A stretch of 64,000 bases of DNA from Flectonema sp. DT1601 (GCA_964019425.1 OZ025847.1:340501-404500), one strand, 5' to 3'; positions 32,003 through 43,650 are shown, counted from the first letter of the stretch. Notes: generated by a model not told the origin, from the sequence alone. Numbers and translations: made by a program.

Positions 32003-33556
32003 CGTCACTTAAAAAAGTTTTTTTTTAATTTTCTTTCCTATATTCTTATTGCAGGAATTATCCTTGCAAGGAATTTCTCCTCAAAAATCGTTATTTCACA
32101 AGATTCTTCTCCCACAAAAATAATTCCTGATCAAGGAAAAATTTTTACTGGGGGTTTCCTTTGGTGATCTGGTAAGGAATTATTATTGTGAGGAATTTTT
32201 TTTTTGGAAATTTTTTTTTCAGCAAAAATTCTTGAGTTCCTCACAAGAATTTCGGCACGAGGTATTAAGTTGCTCGACCTTCGCTGTTTTTTTCGATACG
32301 TGATTAGTCCGTTAGAGGACTGTCGGTGTGAAAGGAAAGAAAGTCGGAACGGTGGCCAAAGATTAGTGAGTTGACTGAGTTGGTCAGTTACCAGCATGGT
32401 AGCTAGCGGTTTCCTTATGATGTTAAATATCGTTATGATGATATAGTTGTATTTTACAAATCAAACTCAAACGCCCCCCTTCCTGGTGTTCGTCTTGGTG
32501 ATTAATTCACAGTTGAATAACTCGATTCCGTACTGCACTGAATGACAACACGGAAAAAAGAGATGTGTATGCAGCTGAGAGGAATCGTAACTTCAAGTGC
32601 TTTTGCATTCTGAAGATTGCAATGGATGATATTTAAATCTGTCAGTGAGTATCAATTGGTGGGTAGACCACCGAAGTTACTGTGAACAAACCAGCGTGTC
32701 CAAAGCAGGCGTTCGTCTTGTATTTTACGTATAAAATCCAACAGTTAACCCCCTTCAAGTTTTCAAGACAATATAATTATTAATTAAATACTCATGGGTT
32801 TTATAAAAAACTGTTGCGGTTACATAAGCAAGTGGTGCTCAACTATGTTCACGTGGTATTTATTTATCTGCAGTCATTTACTACGCTGCCGCTGACAGTC
32901 AAGATTGTCAGAGAAATACCTGGTCAATTTGACTTGACATCATTTTTTCTCGCAATTTTAAAATAAAAACTTTCTCCTCTCTTTAGGCTATTACTACAAA
33001 CTTTATTTTCAATCTCTCAAGACAAAAGCTTATGTGGGAACAATTAGACAGGAGCATGATATCCAAAAGTTACATGTCTGAAATCATGGAGAATACATTC
33101 TTTCGGAGTTGCTTTAACCAGTAGAATCAGATGCGTGGTCCGTTCCGGTAGGACTCCCTTCTTACGAATGTGTGGTGCCTCGTGTTAGCGCTTTGGATAG
33201 TAATAACCATTGGCGGCGACTATGCACGGGGTGGCCAGTGGGTTTAATGAGGTTGTTGTGTAATCCCCTTCCATGGCTCTGTTTCGGCATGCTGGAAAGC
33301 GAAGCTCTGAAGTTTACTTCAGGTTAGTCTTGTAAGCCTATCCTTCCGGTTCAGTTCTCGGCTTGGTTGATTCCCTCGATCGTCCCATCCAGGAGTTTGT
33401 GTGCATGGTGAGGCCCTCTGGAAACCCAGCCCAGCACAAGACACCAGGCTCACGGCGAAGATTGGACCCGAAAGTAACCTTGCGTTCTGTTCTGTTGGCA
33501 AGCTCTCTGGCTGAGTGCGTTCGAAGTGAGTGGAATTGCTAGTTTGTTGGGTTATG

Positions 33557-34270
33557 TTCGTAGCAGCTTCACGGTGACGGCGGCCTTATTGAGAATTATC
33601 CCTGGTTGTTACATGTTACGTAATGATTGGGTTCTCAAGACTGGTTGCTTGCTAATGTGAATGCTGACGTTCGAACTGTTATTCGTAGCAGCTTCACGGT
33701 GACGGCGGCCTTATTGAGAATTATCCCTGGTTGTTACATGTTGAAAGTTGCAGGTTAACTGTGGCTGATGCACGTAATGGTTGGGTTCTCAAGACTGGTT
33801 GCTTGCTAATGTGAATGCTGACGTTCGAACTGTTATTCGTAGCAGCTTCACGGTGACGGCGGCCTTATTGAGAATTATCCCTGGTTGTTACATGTTGAAA
33901 GTTGCAGGTTAACTGTGGCTGATGCACGTAATGGTTGGGTTCTCAAGACTGGTTGCTTGCTAATGTGAATGCTGACGTTCGAACTGTTATTCGTAGCAGC
34001 TTCACGGTGACGGCGGCCTTATTGAGAATTATCCCTGGTTGTTACATGTTACGTAATGATTGGGTTCTCAAGACTGGTTGCTTGCTAATGTGAATGCTGA
34101 CGTTCGAACTGTTATTCGTAGCAGCTTCACGGTGACGGCGGCCTTATTGAGAATTATCCCTGGTTGTTACATGTTGAAAGTTGCAGGTTAACTGTGGCTG
34201 ATTCACGTAATGGTTGGGTTCTCAAGACTGGTTGCTTGCTAATGTGAATGCTGACGTTCGAACTGCCCCG
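33557..34270 (+). repeat. Tandem array of 125- and 154-bp units
   Basis: Five units start at 33557, 33682, 33836, 33990 and 34115 with TTCGTAGCAGCTTCACGG and end GTGAATGCTGACGTTCGAACTG. Two lengths alternate (125, 154, 154, 125, about 150) and differ by one 29-bp block beginning GAAAGTTGCAGGTTAACTG. Near identity points to recent unequal exchange. Confidence 0.85.
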
Positions 34271-34321
34271 ACTTTCGAGTAGTTTCCTTTTCCGGCGTGT
34301 AACAATCCCGACTGACGAAAA

Positions 34322-34720
34322 AGGTTGGAGGAATTGCTAGTTTGTTGGGTTATATTCGTAGCAGCTTCACGGTGACGGCGGCCTTACTGAGAATTATCCC
34401 TGGTTGTTACGTGTTGAAAGTCACAGGTTATAGCGTCAAAATAACACTCGCGTGGGTGGTTGCTCTCTTCGGAAAGCATAACTTCAGACCCGTCAATTCG
34501 CGGCGCTTATATCTACACACATTAATTAGTTGAACGAGTTCAAGTCACTTCCCTGCATAGCAGATCCGTGTCCTCTGTACTAACGCTATACTAAGTGTGA
34601 CTGTGACTGATACACGTAATGGTTGGGTTCTTTAAGTACTCAGGACTGGTTGCTTGCTGATGTGAATGCTGACGTTCGAACTGCCCCGACTTTCGAGTAA
34701 TTTCCTTTCCGACTTAGGAT
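34322..34720 (+). repeat. Conserved 390-bp module M, copy 1
   Basis: Runs from GGTTGGAGGAATTGCTAG to GACGTTCGAACTGCCCCG and is about 95 percent identical by eye to 51838-52205. It begins with the same sequence as the tandem array units. Its ORF (34342-34533) is also open in copy 2, but amino acid changes do not look constrained. The function is unknown. Confidence 0.7.
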
Positions 34721-34967
34721 GACGCAGCGTGGTGGGTGCCTTGGGATTTAATAAATAAAGCGGAAATAAAGGGGCTTTCCCACCCCCCTTTATTCCGCTT
34801 ATTTCCCCTTTATTTCCCCTTTATTTTGGAAAAAAAGGAAAAAAAGCCCTTTATTTGGATTAAAAGCCCTTTATTTCCCCTTTATTTTGGAATTACGGAA
34901 ATTAAAGGGCATTAAAAGCCCTTTAATTTCCCCTTTATTTTGCCCCCTTTAAAGGGGTACAAGTATG

Positions 34968-37294
34968 ATTATTTTTATTATTATTTTTTTTTTAAAAAAT
35001 ATATTTTTTAGAAACCTTTATTGCGGTTTGTACGAAATAAACCCGCAAACCTTGGCTCGTGTGCAATCAAACACAATTTTTTTTTCCCCCTTCTTTTTTT
35101 TTTTTGCACAAAGTCAGAGAAACTATTCAGATCAAGAGCTATTTTCCTCTCGTTGCGTGAAACGTAATTTTCTTTAATTAACAACTACAAATATTTTTCA
35201 GTCAAGTACTTGATATTAATTTTGTTTGTAATACCTAAAGCTGTTACTGTTTTTACATTGTCAAAGTTTCACCCCCTCGTCCTGCAAACTGGAGTGCTCA
35301 GTCTTAATAATGGATTGACTTACTTCTACACCATACTGATGAGAGAGAATAGAGGTAAGAGGTATATGGATTACTCTCGAAACCTAATAGTTACTTTAAA
35401 ACGCTAAGTTAAGCATCACCATAGTCACTGTATCCTTACCAGATGTTAAACTATTGCTATGTTAACGCGATACCAAACAGTTGTATTTTACAAATTCAAA
35501 CATTCTACCCCTCGTTGTGCAAACAGTTTAACTTTATTCCTCTTCTTCTAAGTTTATTTCTGTTCTATATTACCAAACAAAAGCTCCTCTTGTACCTGTC
35601 TGTGTGATCAGGTACCAAAATATATATGCTCATCTTAAATGGTATTTCTTTTTACACCAACTAACGAAGTCGGAGAAGAAACTACTCAGGTTAAGAGCCA
35701 CATGTCGGTGGTCAACAAAATATAAGACTTTCTTCTTGAATGGTTTTTCTCCCTTTTATATGGGATTTTATCGGTCTTTTTACATGGCAGTGAGGTTTTG
35801 GCCGAACCATATTTTAGTATTAGCCAGTTTCAAAATTGCTTTATATTTAATTACAGTTTTAGGTTATCCCCTTTCAACAAGTTTGTGAGTGAGTTCGTAT
35901 TTCAGCAAAGTTGAACCTTGTGCTGAATTTTTGTTTTCTCCCCAAACTTAACTGTGGGTGATTCAGTCTCTGACTTACTTCTACACCATAACTGATGATG
36001 AGAGAAAAATAGATTACTCTCGAAACGTTATGGTTACTTAAAAAGGCTAAAGTTGGGCAGCAGTTTGGTATTTTTACAAAATTAGAAATTTTCCTTAAAC
36101 TCTTATCTTGTTATTCAACCAATTTATTTTCTTCACTTATTTTTTTTATCCTTCTTTCTTTCAAAGGGGAATATATATCACACTTCTTTTTCTTTCTTTT
36201 TCTTTTTGACAAACATTTGCATCGAAACGCAGGGGGGGAAAAAAAAAAAAAAAAAAAAAAAAAAGGGAGCTTTTTTCACCAATAAAGACGGAGGACCCTT
36301 TCAGTACTCTTAACGGGTAAAAGTCCTCTGTTCAACGTCTAGAGGCATGCACGATTTCTTTTTTTTTTTCCCCTTCTTTTTTGTTCTCCCTTAAACTTCC
36401 CATCCTAACAAACACTGAATGATTTATATCCCAGTACCCCCCCCTTCACCCTTTTTTTTATTTTGCGAATGTAATTGTTGGCTTGATTCATGTTACTGGC
36501 TTTAGTCACGTCGTGTTCTCTGACGTCAATCAATTCGTCTTGGTACCTCAACTCAAATGCGAGACAAATATTAATGTTTTTTTTTTCTCTTCCCCCCCTT
36601 TTTTTCCTTTTTTTTCCCCCCCCTTTCTCGAAAAACACATTAAACACGTGTGGAGACTAAAACCTTTTGTGGTTAATTCTTCCCCACACATGTTTTTATG
36701 TTTTTTTTGTTTGTTTGTTATTTATTTTTTAAAGTAGCACGTAAATCCTTCCTTTGGTTTTGTGTAAGTATTCAAACGAACTGTAGAGGAAAAAAAAAAA
36801 AAAAAAGTTAGTTGTGTACAAAAAATAATTTTTTAGCTAAGTTACCCTGAAAAAGAAGAAGTATCAATCTACCCTTTTGAGTACTGTTTTCTTAATTGTC
36901 TCTTTACATCTGTTTTTATCACTGATGTGGAGAGCTGGGACATAATTTTTATTTTTTTTTTTACTAAAACACGATGTTGAGTTGTGTATTCCTTTCTAGC
37001 TTTCACAGTCTGAGTTGATTATGACCTTTCGGTGCACACGAAGACGTACTGAGTTGGGTATCACCATAGTTCACTGTAGCCTTAACGTGAGAGTCTAACG
37101 ATTGTGGCACCGAATGACATCTCAGGGTTTCGATAAAAAAAGAAAAAAAAAAAAAAAAAAAAAACTAGAGTATGAATCTCGCACTGTTTCGATTCATTTC
37201 TTAATGAACCCGCAACGCTATTGGCTTTTTTTGTTTTGTTTTTGTGCTTGCGTTACACACTTTATTAATATTGCCTGTCAGCCACTCCCCTGCT

Positions 37295-37329
<35 letters not shown>

Positions 37330-37384
37330 CCGACGAAGTCGGAGAAAAGAGACAACTTAGATTGAGAACAGTTATTTATTATTA

Positions 37385-37416
<32 letters not shown>

Positions 37417-37578
37417 GTTATTTATTTATTTTGTCAGTATTACTGTCTGCGATCAAAACAAAAAATATGAATGTTTTTATCTGAATGGGTTTAATTTCTG
37501 TTTTTTTTTGTTCATCTGTAACTTTCTTAGTGGGCAAATCAACACACACCGCCCCGTAGTTTTCCGACAATATAAACA
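34968..37578. other. Intergenic, 2.6 kb, with dispersed repeats
   Basis: No gene seen. Contains a weak copy of the bulged-stem repeat (35661-35743) and two copies of a second repeat around GATTACTCTCGAAAC (about 35362 and 36014; others at 45595 and 53222). The rest is poly-T and poly-A tracts. Confidence 0.5.
37328..37490 (+). repeat. Bulged-stem structured repeat, diverged copy with ATT expansion
   Basis: Begins CCGAC-GAA-GTCGG, then a diverged left arm (CAACTTAGATTGAGAAC), an ATT microsatellite in the loop, TACTGTCTGCG, and a right arm ending ATCTGAATGG. It shares 37436-37490 with 50570-50632. Confidence 0.5.
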
Positions 37579-37813
37579 GTATATGAGTGGATGTCAAAAG
37601 TCTGGTACCGTTTTGGTCAACGGTAAACTGCGGGCATGTACAACTCAATCGAGACCCAACCCCGTCTGAAACATGCCCCAAAAAATTCAATTCCGGGTGT
37701 GGGATCTCACTTTACTCGTAATACTTGTAAAAAAAAAAAAAATTCCTGCATTTTTTGCTTGTAGCCGGTAACAAAGCTGTTACAGAGAGCCCCAAGCATA
37801 ACAAAAGCAAAAT

Positions 37814-38041
37814 ATGACCACAAAAGCGATAATTGAGCAACTGCAATTACTGATTGACAAGATGCGAGACCCTCCGAAGTGGAGTGACAGGAAAAAGTTC
37901 AATGGGAGTTCAAAAACCTTGGAAGGTAAACGTGCAAAACTGCTAGAATGCCTTTCTGGGGGTGGTGATGTTACTGCTATGCCCCCTGAGGGTTGTGGGA
38001 ATAGCAGTGCTGTGGAATGGTGTCAATTGTCCTTTCAGTAG
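37814..38041 (+). CDS. Small ORF inside the 1.79-kb inverted-repeat element
   Basis: 75 codons (MTTKAIIEQLQLLIDKMRD...), predicted helical at the start and basic. It overlaps the next ORF by 25 nt in another frame, so the two could be one protein through frameshifting or an unseen splice. It has no recognised family. It is the first ORF inside the left arm, as a transposon-encoded protein would be. Confidence 0.35.
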   Translation: MTTKAIIEQLQLLIDKMRDPPKWSDRKKFNGSSKTLEGKRAKLLECLSGGGDVTAMPPEGCGNSSAVEWCQLSFQ

Positions 38042-38286
38042 TAAATGAAACAATTGTGAGCATGGAAACGGGTGACAGGCGAGAAGTGTCTAGAAGAATA
38101 GGATGGAAGTTAAGCTTTCTAGAAGAAGCTGGGCTAAAAATAGGCAGAAAGGCCTGGGATGCTAGAATCCACGTGCCCATAAGTATAAGAACCAATGAAG
38201 ATCTTCCTGAAGTTGTGCAGTCAAGTGAGAACGAGCTCAAGGCAGCCTCGTCCGACTTCAATGGTATCAAAAAGTCAACGAGGTGA
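38017..38286 (+). CDS. Second small ORF inside the 1.79-kb element
   Basis: 89 codons, VVNETIVSMETGDRREVSRR then IGWKLSFLEEAGLKIGRKAW and VPISIRTNEDLPEVVQSS. Composition is protein-like (mixed hydrophobic and charged, few repeats). Not recognised. It may be the C-terminal part of the ORF at 37814. Confidence 0.35.
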   Translation: MVSIVLSVVNETIVSMETGDRREVSRRIGWKLSFLEEAGLKIGRKAWDARIHVPISIRTNEDLPEVVQSSENELKAASSDFNGIKKSTR

Positions 38287-39371
38287 GACTGTTACGTTGC
38301 AGGGTGTCCTTGGGGGACATTTAAATCTATCTATAAAGTCAGCAGTATTCGAAATCTGATATCAGAATCTACATACCATCGTATGCGTGGGAATGAATAT
38401 CATCACCTTGCGCTGTGAACTGATGTCTGCTCCTACTGCCGTGTGGACAGACAATTAGAAAGAAACTGTCAAAACTACTTAGCAAGTGTTGAATGACAGA
38501 ATGGTTACTCATTAACTGTTCATTAACCGTTTGGAATGCTGCACATGCCAGTGAGCTGACAATAGTGTCCAGTAAGGGTGGCTTACCAGTCATAGCAGCT
38601 GGTGTACGACCAGCTGCTATCTCATTATAATGATACAACAGACTTGTTGAGGTTCATTATCATGTAGAAGAGTTTATGAGACAGAATGCAGTCTATTCAG
38701 AAAACACTTCTGATACGGAGATGATTTAATTATAAAACTTGATTATAAAGAGTCTTCTCCTTCAGTACCTTGCCACAGGTACCTAAGGAGAAGACTCCTT
38801 ACCACAAGAGTCATCATCACATTATTAGCAGCAGGAGAAGTACAGTTTGGGTATAACTATGCATTTCAAGTTGCACAATGAGACTCGACAAATTGACTTT
38901 TTTTTGACGCATACAAATCAACTCAAAACTGATGGTAACTCTTCCGAGGGTTCTACTCAGGGCTTTCGATCAGAATGTGACTACGTCCAAAGGAAGTGCA
39001 AAAAGTGTAGAACGTGGTGCTAAAAACTAATAATAATTATCACAGTAAAAGTATTATTTTTACTGATAATTCCATTTATTTTTATAATGAAATATTAGAA
39101 TATAGATTTGGGGGATGATACTTTTGGCAAGGCTGCATATGTAATATTTGGGTTTCTCTGTAGCCACAAGCCAGTTCTCTGTAAGCCACAAGCAAAAAAT
39201 GCAGGATTTTTTTTTTTTTTTACAAGTATTACGAGTAAAGTGAGATCCCACACCCGGAATTGAATTTTTTGGGGCATGTTTCAGACCGGGTTGGGACTCG
39301 ATTGAGTTGTACATGCCCACAGTTTACCGTTGACCAAAACGGTACCAGACTTTTGACATGTCCTCATATAT

Positions 39372-40665
39372 CAACTTGTGAGGAGGAAAAAAAGATTTTT
39401 TTTTTTTTTTTTTTTAAAATCTTAGTGAGGGAGAAATCACGGGAATTTTATTCTGCAGTTCCTATGTCGATCTTCACCGGCGTTGGAGGTCAAACTTTTT
39501 TTTAAAAAAAAATGAAAAAATAAAAAAAGAATGTTTTGAATCTGCACTTTATTGGTACTTTTTTTTTGGTAGATTGTGGTCGCAACGTGATTTTATTAAA
39601 AAAAAAAAAAAAAAAAAGTAAAAATAACACAATTAATTGTGTTGGATTCTTTTGAGGGTAGGAGTAAGAAAGGGAAAAAAAAAAAAAAAAAAAAAAAAAA
39701 TCTGTACAATTGCCCTACTGGTAAAAAGAATCTGCAAAATAACCACCTTGCCCTTTTTTTTTCTTCTTTCTTTCGTTCTTTTTTTTTTCTTCTTCCCCTG
39801 TCACTCATGTTTAAGGAAAAACATTCTTTTATTTAGTCACTGTCTCACGAGTTTTTTTAATTTCATTATTTAGCTTTGATACAATATAGAGATTTATGTT
39901 AGTACAAACCTAAACAAAAATAATTCTCTCCATGTCGCTCATATTAAAGGAAAAAAATAAAATAATGTTATTATTTTTTATTTGTTATGTGTTCTTCCTT
40001 TCTTGTTGATGCCGTAGCGTACTATCGGAAAAGCTATTTAGTCGTTTCGAAATTTCTTTTTTCCCACTACCACCAAACAAATAATATTGGAGAACCGAAA
40101 GTTAGTTTCAAAGTTGCCTTTTATATTTAATTATAGTGCCGAGTCACTTCGCGGTTTTGACGTGTCGTAACTTTATGGTGCTAAAAATGGAAGAGCATCA
40201 TGCAGTAAATTAGTTGCTCACCCCTTCTTTAGTTGTCCAATAGTATTGTGTCGCTGTGTTTCTTTTTTACTTTGATGACCCAGCCTGTCTTAGTAGTAGA
40301 TAGAAGAAGAAAAAAAAATAAAAAAAAATTAGTTCTTTTTTTTTCATTTTGCATACTTCGATGACATCGCCTTATTACTTTTGCAGCAACACGTCCCGAT
40401 ATTCTTTTTTGGTGAGATCACCAAAGAAAAAGAAAAAAAAAAATTGAGTTAGTTGTGGTCTTATTTTCCCTCTTAAGTTCGTTTTTTTTATTAAAAAACT
40501 CTTTTCGTTCTTTACTAGAATTGATATAATTCATGTTAACGGAGAAGATTTGAGAAAGAAGACGTAGTACGGTCGTTTCTTCATATTTTTTTTAGCCAGT
40601 TTCATAGTATCAAAGTTATCTTTCTCCCCTTCGTTCAGCACCTTCTTATCTTTGAAAAAAAAAAT
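39372..40665. other. Intergenic, homopolymer-rich, no gene seen
   Basis: T/A runs and no supported ORF. It ends with TTTCTCCCCTTCGTTCAG (40638), acceptor-like, 27 nt before the hydrolase ATG. Confidence 0.5.
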
Positions 40666-41556
40666 ATGTCTCGTCGGTTGGATGTAATTTCATCACACAC
40701 CCGACAACCGGAATTTGAAAACCGAATTGTTAATTGCAACGGCGTGAACATCAGTTGCAGATATACTGGAAGAGGTAATGGATTGCCTTTACTGATAATC
40801 AGAGGACTTGGAATGACAAAAGAAGACTCTGATTCTTTATCCCGCAGAATGTCAAGCGAACGACGAGTTGTAACCATCGACAACAGAGGATCAGGTGAAA
40901 GTGATACACCTGATAGCGACTACACTTTTGAAGATATGGCATCTGACTGTGTTACAGTGATGCAAAGTTTTAATAATTGTAACAAATTCCACGTTCTTGG
41001 AGTGTCCATGGGAGGATGCATTGCCTTACAACTGGCATTCAAATATCAAAAACACGTCGCATCTCTCACAATTGGATGCTCATATGCTACTAAAGGAGAA
41101 GACATTGGGGTCCCTATGAGATATAGAGAAATGACTATGGCTGACATGCCATCTGAAGCATCAGAACGCAGTGCTCATATAAGAGAATTGTTTGAATATA
41201 GTTTTACAAAGGAATGGATTGCAAATAATCAAACGACATTCAGCAGTTTATTGGCTGATTATGAGTCTGCTGAGGTTAAGAGATTGTCGAAACCGAATGG
41301 ACGAGGACAAGAAAAAGCGATTATGGCGTTTCTAAGTACAGGAATGCTTCAAGACCTTCCGTCAATAAGATGTCCTACAATGGCTATAACTGGATGTAAA
41401 GATGAGATTGTACCGTTTAAGAACTCAATTCAACTGTCTCAAAAAATTCCAAATTGCTACCTCGCAGTCATTCCCAATGCTGGTCATTTATTTTGGGAAA
41501 TGGATCCTCAAATCTCTTGTATAATTATGCTTAATTTTCTAAAAAGAAACGACTAA
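40666..41556 (+). CDS. Alpha/beta hydrolase (small-molecule esterase/hydrolase type)
   Basis: 296 aa, a single-domain alpha/beta hydrolase. Visible features: central strand LPLLIIRG followed by LGM in the oxyanion region (RG instead of the usual HG), VVTIDNRGSGESD (68-80), nucleophile elbow GVSMGG (Ser114), late acid in GCKDEIVP (Asp246), and catalytic His in NAGHLFW (His274). The spacing fits the family and the triad is complete. There is no signal peptide, so it is probably cytosolic. The substrate cannot be deduced; relatives include esterases, haloperoxidase-like enzymes and 3-oxoadipate enol-lactonase-like enzymes. No intron. Confidence 0.88.
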   Translation: MSRRLDVISSHTRQPEFENRIVNCNGVNISCRYTGRGNGLPLLIIRGLGMTKEDSDSLSRRMSSERRVVTIDNRGSGESDTPDSDYTFEDMASDCVTVMQSFNNCNKFHVLGVSMGGCIALQLAFKYQKHVASLTIGCSYATKGEDIGVPMRYREMTMADMPSEASERSAHIRELFEYSFTKEWIANNQTTFSSLLADYESAEVKRLSKPNGRGQEKAIMAFLSTGMLQDLPSIRCPTMAITGCKDEIVPFKNSIQLSQKIPNCYLAVIPNAGHLFWEMDPQISCIIMLNFLKRND

Positions 41557-42104
41557 ATACGAACCGGATTTTTTCTGTTAGTAGCTACAATTTTTTTTTT
41601 TTTTTTTTTTTTTTGTTCGATAATTGTAGCAGCGTAACTTAACCTTTGTCTCTAACAAACCGACACATGTGTTCAAATTATTTCCTCCACAAGGGAAAAA
41701 TTGATCATTGTTGAATAACCGATTCTAGCTGAATATTGTTTTTTTTTCTTCCCCCTCTGAATTCGTCGTCCTGAGTTTTTATGACCTCGAAAGACGAAAA
41801 AAAAAAAGAAAAAAAAAAAAAAAAAGAAGAAGAAAGAAGAGAGTATCTTCTTCTGTGAGGATACCTAAAATAAATATTTAGATTTTCTTAAATAGCAGTT
41901 TTCTCACTGGAAATAATTTCATAGATTCTGCACTCTCTGCGCACACATCGAATTTAGTTCTACAGGTTAACATTTATAAATAACAAACTTACACAGCGCA
42001 CAACAATGAGTCTGATATTGGTAGTGGTCTGAATGGTACGTTAGATTTGAATAATAATAATAATAATAATGATAATATCTTTATTCTTTTTTAACAGTGA
42101 TGAG
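41557..42104. other. Intergenic with poly-A/T tracts and an ATA/AAT microsatellite
   Basis: No gene seen. The last 30 nt (ATCTTTATTCTTTTTTAACAG, AG at 42097) look like a 3' splice site 7 nt before the PDZ gene start. Confidence 0.5.
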
Positions 42105-43247
42105 ATGGGTCGTGGGGAGAGTAACGCGCCTCTGGCGGTTCCACCGCCACCACCTGAAACAAATGGAGTGATGATGACGGCAGTTGTAGAACAACCTGCT
42201 GAGAGTGAGCAGACAGTGAGCTCACTAGAATCTTCATCATCAGTTTCAATGACTCCGAAAAGACCAGTTTTGGGAGTTAAATGGGACCCTTTCAGTTCTG
42301 ATAAGATAACAGTATCAGGACTACGACACGGAGGACTTGCTGAACGATGTGGTTTTGAAGTCGGAATGGAACTTCTCGCCATCGAAGGTCATCCGATCAC
42401 TGATATAAAGTCACTCGACCAGGGTCTTCAAAGAGTTCAAGAAATAGGAAGAGGTTCCTTCACTGTTCGGAAGAAACAAAAACAAAGTTCCATATCGAGA
42501 TTTATCCACATCACGGATACTTTAAATTCAAGGGAATACCTACCACAGAAACCTGACATTACTTTATATGTTGGTGGGGGTGAACGAGTTCCAGTAACAC
42601 AACGAGCGACAACTAACAACATAACTGCAGCTTTAAAGTGGCTGACTCGACATGAACGAAATATCAGCAGGAATGGGGAAGACAATTCTTGGCTACTAAT
42701 AATTGAAGACTCAAAGAGAAGAGTTGGTCACACAGTTGGATCACTGTTAGAGTCGGGGATTCTACCTCCACCTGGTGCTGTGTTGACTGTTCTAACGAAT
42801 ACTGACTCTGTAATGGATATCGCTGAGCCTTCATTTAGATATGTATTCGAATCTAATCACTGTGGTGGTGTTATTTACAATCAAATACCAGAACCAGCTG
42901 AGGGGTTTCAATCAATTGATGATTACGGTAGTTGTGTTGTAGTCACTTCACCAACTCTATCCCTCGTTGAGACACTCCTTCCAATGATTTGGTCATCAAT
43001 AAAACAACATACGAGTCTCTGTAGACTTTTAAATGAGATGTTTAAACTGTCGATTTCGAATTCAAAAATACATTCTTTTAGTTTTATGGATCCGAGCGAA
43101 CCATTTTCTTTAACTTGTCAATTAACTGAGAGAATGAATGGCCTCCGTTATTGGGAAAGAATGCTATCTGAAAAAACAAAAAGAGTTGAGGAGTTGGAAG
43201 AAAAAAATAAATCACAAAACGCCATTGGAATGGCTTTTACAGTTTAG
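42105..43247 (+). CDS. PDZ-domain protein
   Basis: 380 aa from the ATG at 42105. The longer frame starts at 42069 with MIISLFFFNS, which is the translated polypyrimidine tract of the acceptor-like site and so unlikely to be protein. An out-of-frame ATG overlaps at 42100. Residues 1-50 are Pro/Ser/Thr-rich. A PDZ fold lies at about 52-123: RPVLGVKWDPFSSDKITVSG, LAERCGFEVGMELLAIEGHP and a final RGSFTVRKK strand. Residues 125-360 are a mixed domain I do not recognise (DITLYVGGGERVPV, SWLLIIEDSKRRVG). The end is a short coiled coil (SEKTKRVEELEEKNK). Probably a cytosolic adaptor; the partner is unknown. Confidence 0.75.
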   Translation: MGRGESNAPLAVPPPPPETNGVMMTAVVEQPAESEQTVSSLESSSSVSMTPKRPVLGVKWDPFSSDKITVSGLRHGGLAERCGFEVGMELLAIEGHPITDIKSLDQGLQRVQEIGRGSFTVRKKQKQSSISRFIHITDTLNSREYLPQKPDITLYVGGGERVPVTQRATTNNITAALKWLTRHERNISRNGEDNSWLLIIEDSKRRVGHTVGSLLESGILPPPGAVLTVLTNTDSVMDIAEPSFRYVFESNHCGGVIYNQIPEPAEGFQSIDDYGSCVVVTSPTLSLVETLLPMIWSSIKQHTSLCRLLNEMFKLSISNSKIHSFSFMDPSEPFSLTCQLTERMNGLRYWERMLSEKTKRVEELEEKNKSQNAIGMAFTV

Positions 43248-43403
43248 CGTGACTAAGACTATATATTTCTTTTTATAAAAGAACATGAATATCATATTCT
43301 TTTTGACATGTACCTTTCCTCTGTTTTTGCATGCATGAATACTGAAGGTATGACTATGAGTCAAAAGACATGACCGTGTTTTTTTTTTTTTTTTTTTTTT
43401 TTT

Positions 43404-43502
43404 CAGATTGAAAGCCGATATGATATCTCTTACAGTCATAGTTTGTAATCCCGTGCGACAGGATTCTGCCTGCTTTCAGTGAAATATTAGGCTAATCTGA
43501 AT
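43404..43502 (+). repeat. Bulged-stem structured repeat, copy
   Basis: Left arm CAGATT-GAA-AGCC and right arm GGCT-AATCTG with an inner hairpin around GACAG-GATT-CTGCC. It is the 5' copy in the tandem duplication; the outermost bases of the left arm are replaced by a T-run. Confidence 0.65.
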
Positions 43503-43650
43503 GGGTTCTTTTATTTTTTCTCACTAAACTTTAATTCAATGACATAGTGGATTACGTAATTCGTTTTTTTTTGATTACTTTTCAAACCAAAAAAAAAAAA
43601 AAAAAAACTACAGCAAGCTGGGGGCGTTTTTTTTATTTTTATTTTTATTT

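Larger units (their letters stand above)
31697..34967. mobile_element. 3.27-kb element with 24-bp terminal inverted repeats in an ATT microsatellite
   Basis: The ends CATACTTGTACCCCTTTAAA (31697-) and its exact complement (34944-34967) are perfect inverted repeats flanked by ATT repeats on both sides. About 220 bp inside each end are dense in AATAAAGGGG / CCCCTTTATT and AAAGGGCTTTTAA motifs, in both orientations. The interior holds a tRNA-like stretch (31935-32002), hairpin-rich sequence (32040-32280), a tandem array (33557-34270) and a conserved module (34322-34720). No transposase ORF is present, so it is non-autonomous. The family is not recognised. Confidence 0.8.
37579..39371. mobile_element. 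1.79-kb element with about 187-bp terminal inverted repeats
   Basis: Left arm 37579-37766 and right arm 39185-39371 are inverted copies, nearly identical (for example ACCGTTTTGGTCAACGGTAA and GGGTGTGGGATCTCACTTTA). TATA occurs at both outer edges and may be the target duplication. Between the arms lie two overlapping + strand ORFs (37814-38286) and about 900 bp without a convincing gene. No transposase motif was recognised. Confidence 0.8.

Noticed and set aside
33540-34270. CRISPR-like array
   Set aside because: Units are contiguous 125/154-bp tandem copies with no unique spacers, in a eukaryote.
39637-39873. ORFs over poly-A/T tracts here and at 9026-9323, 22992-23198, 50777-51149
   Set aside because: Lys/Phe homopolymer translations only.
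42069-42104. Start of the PDZ protein at 42069
   Set aside because: The first 12 codons are the pyrimidine tract and AG of an acceptor-like site; ATG 42105 fits better.
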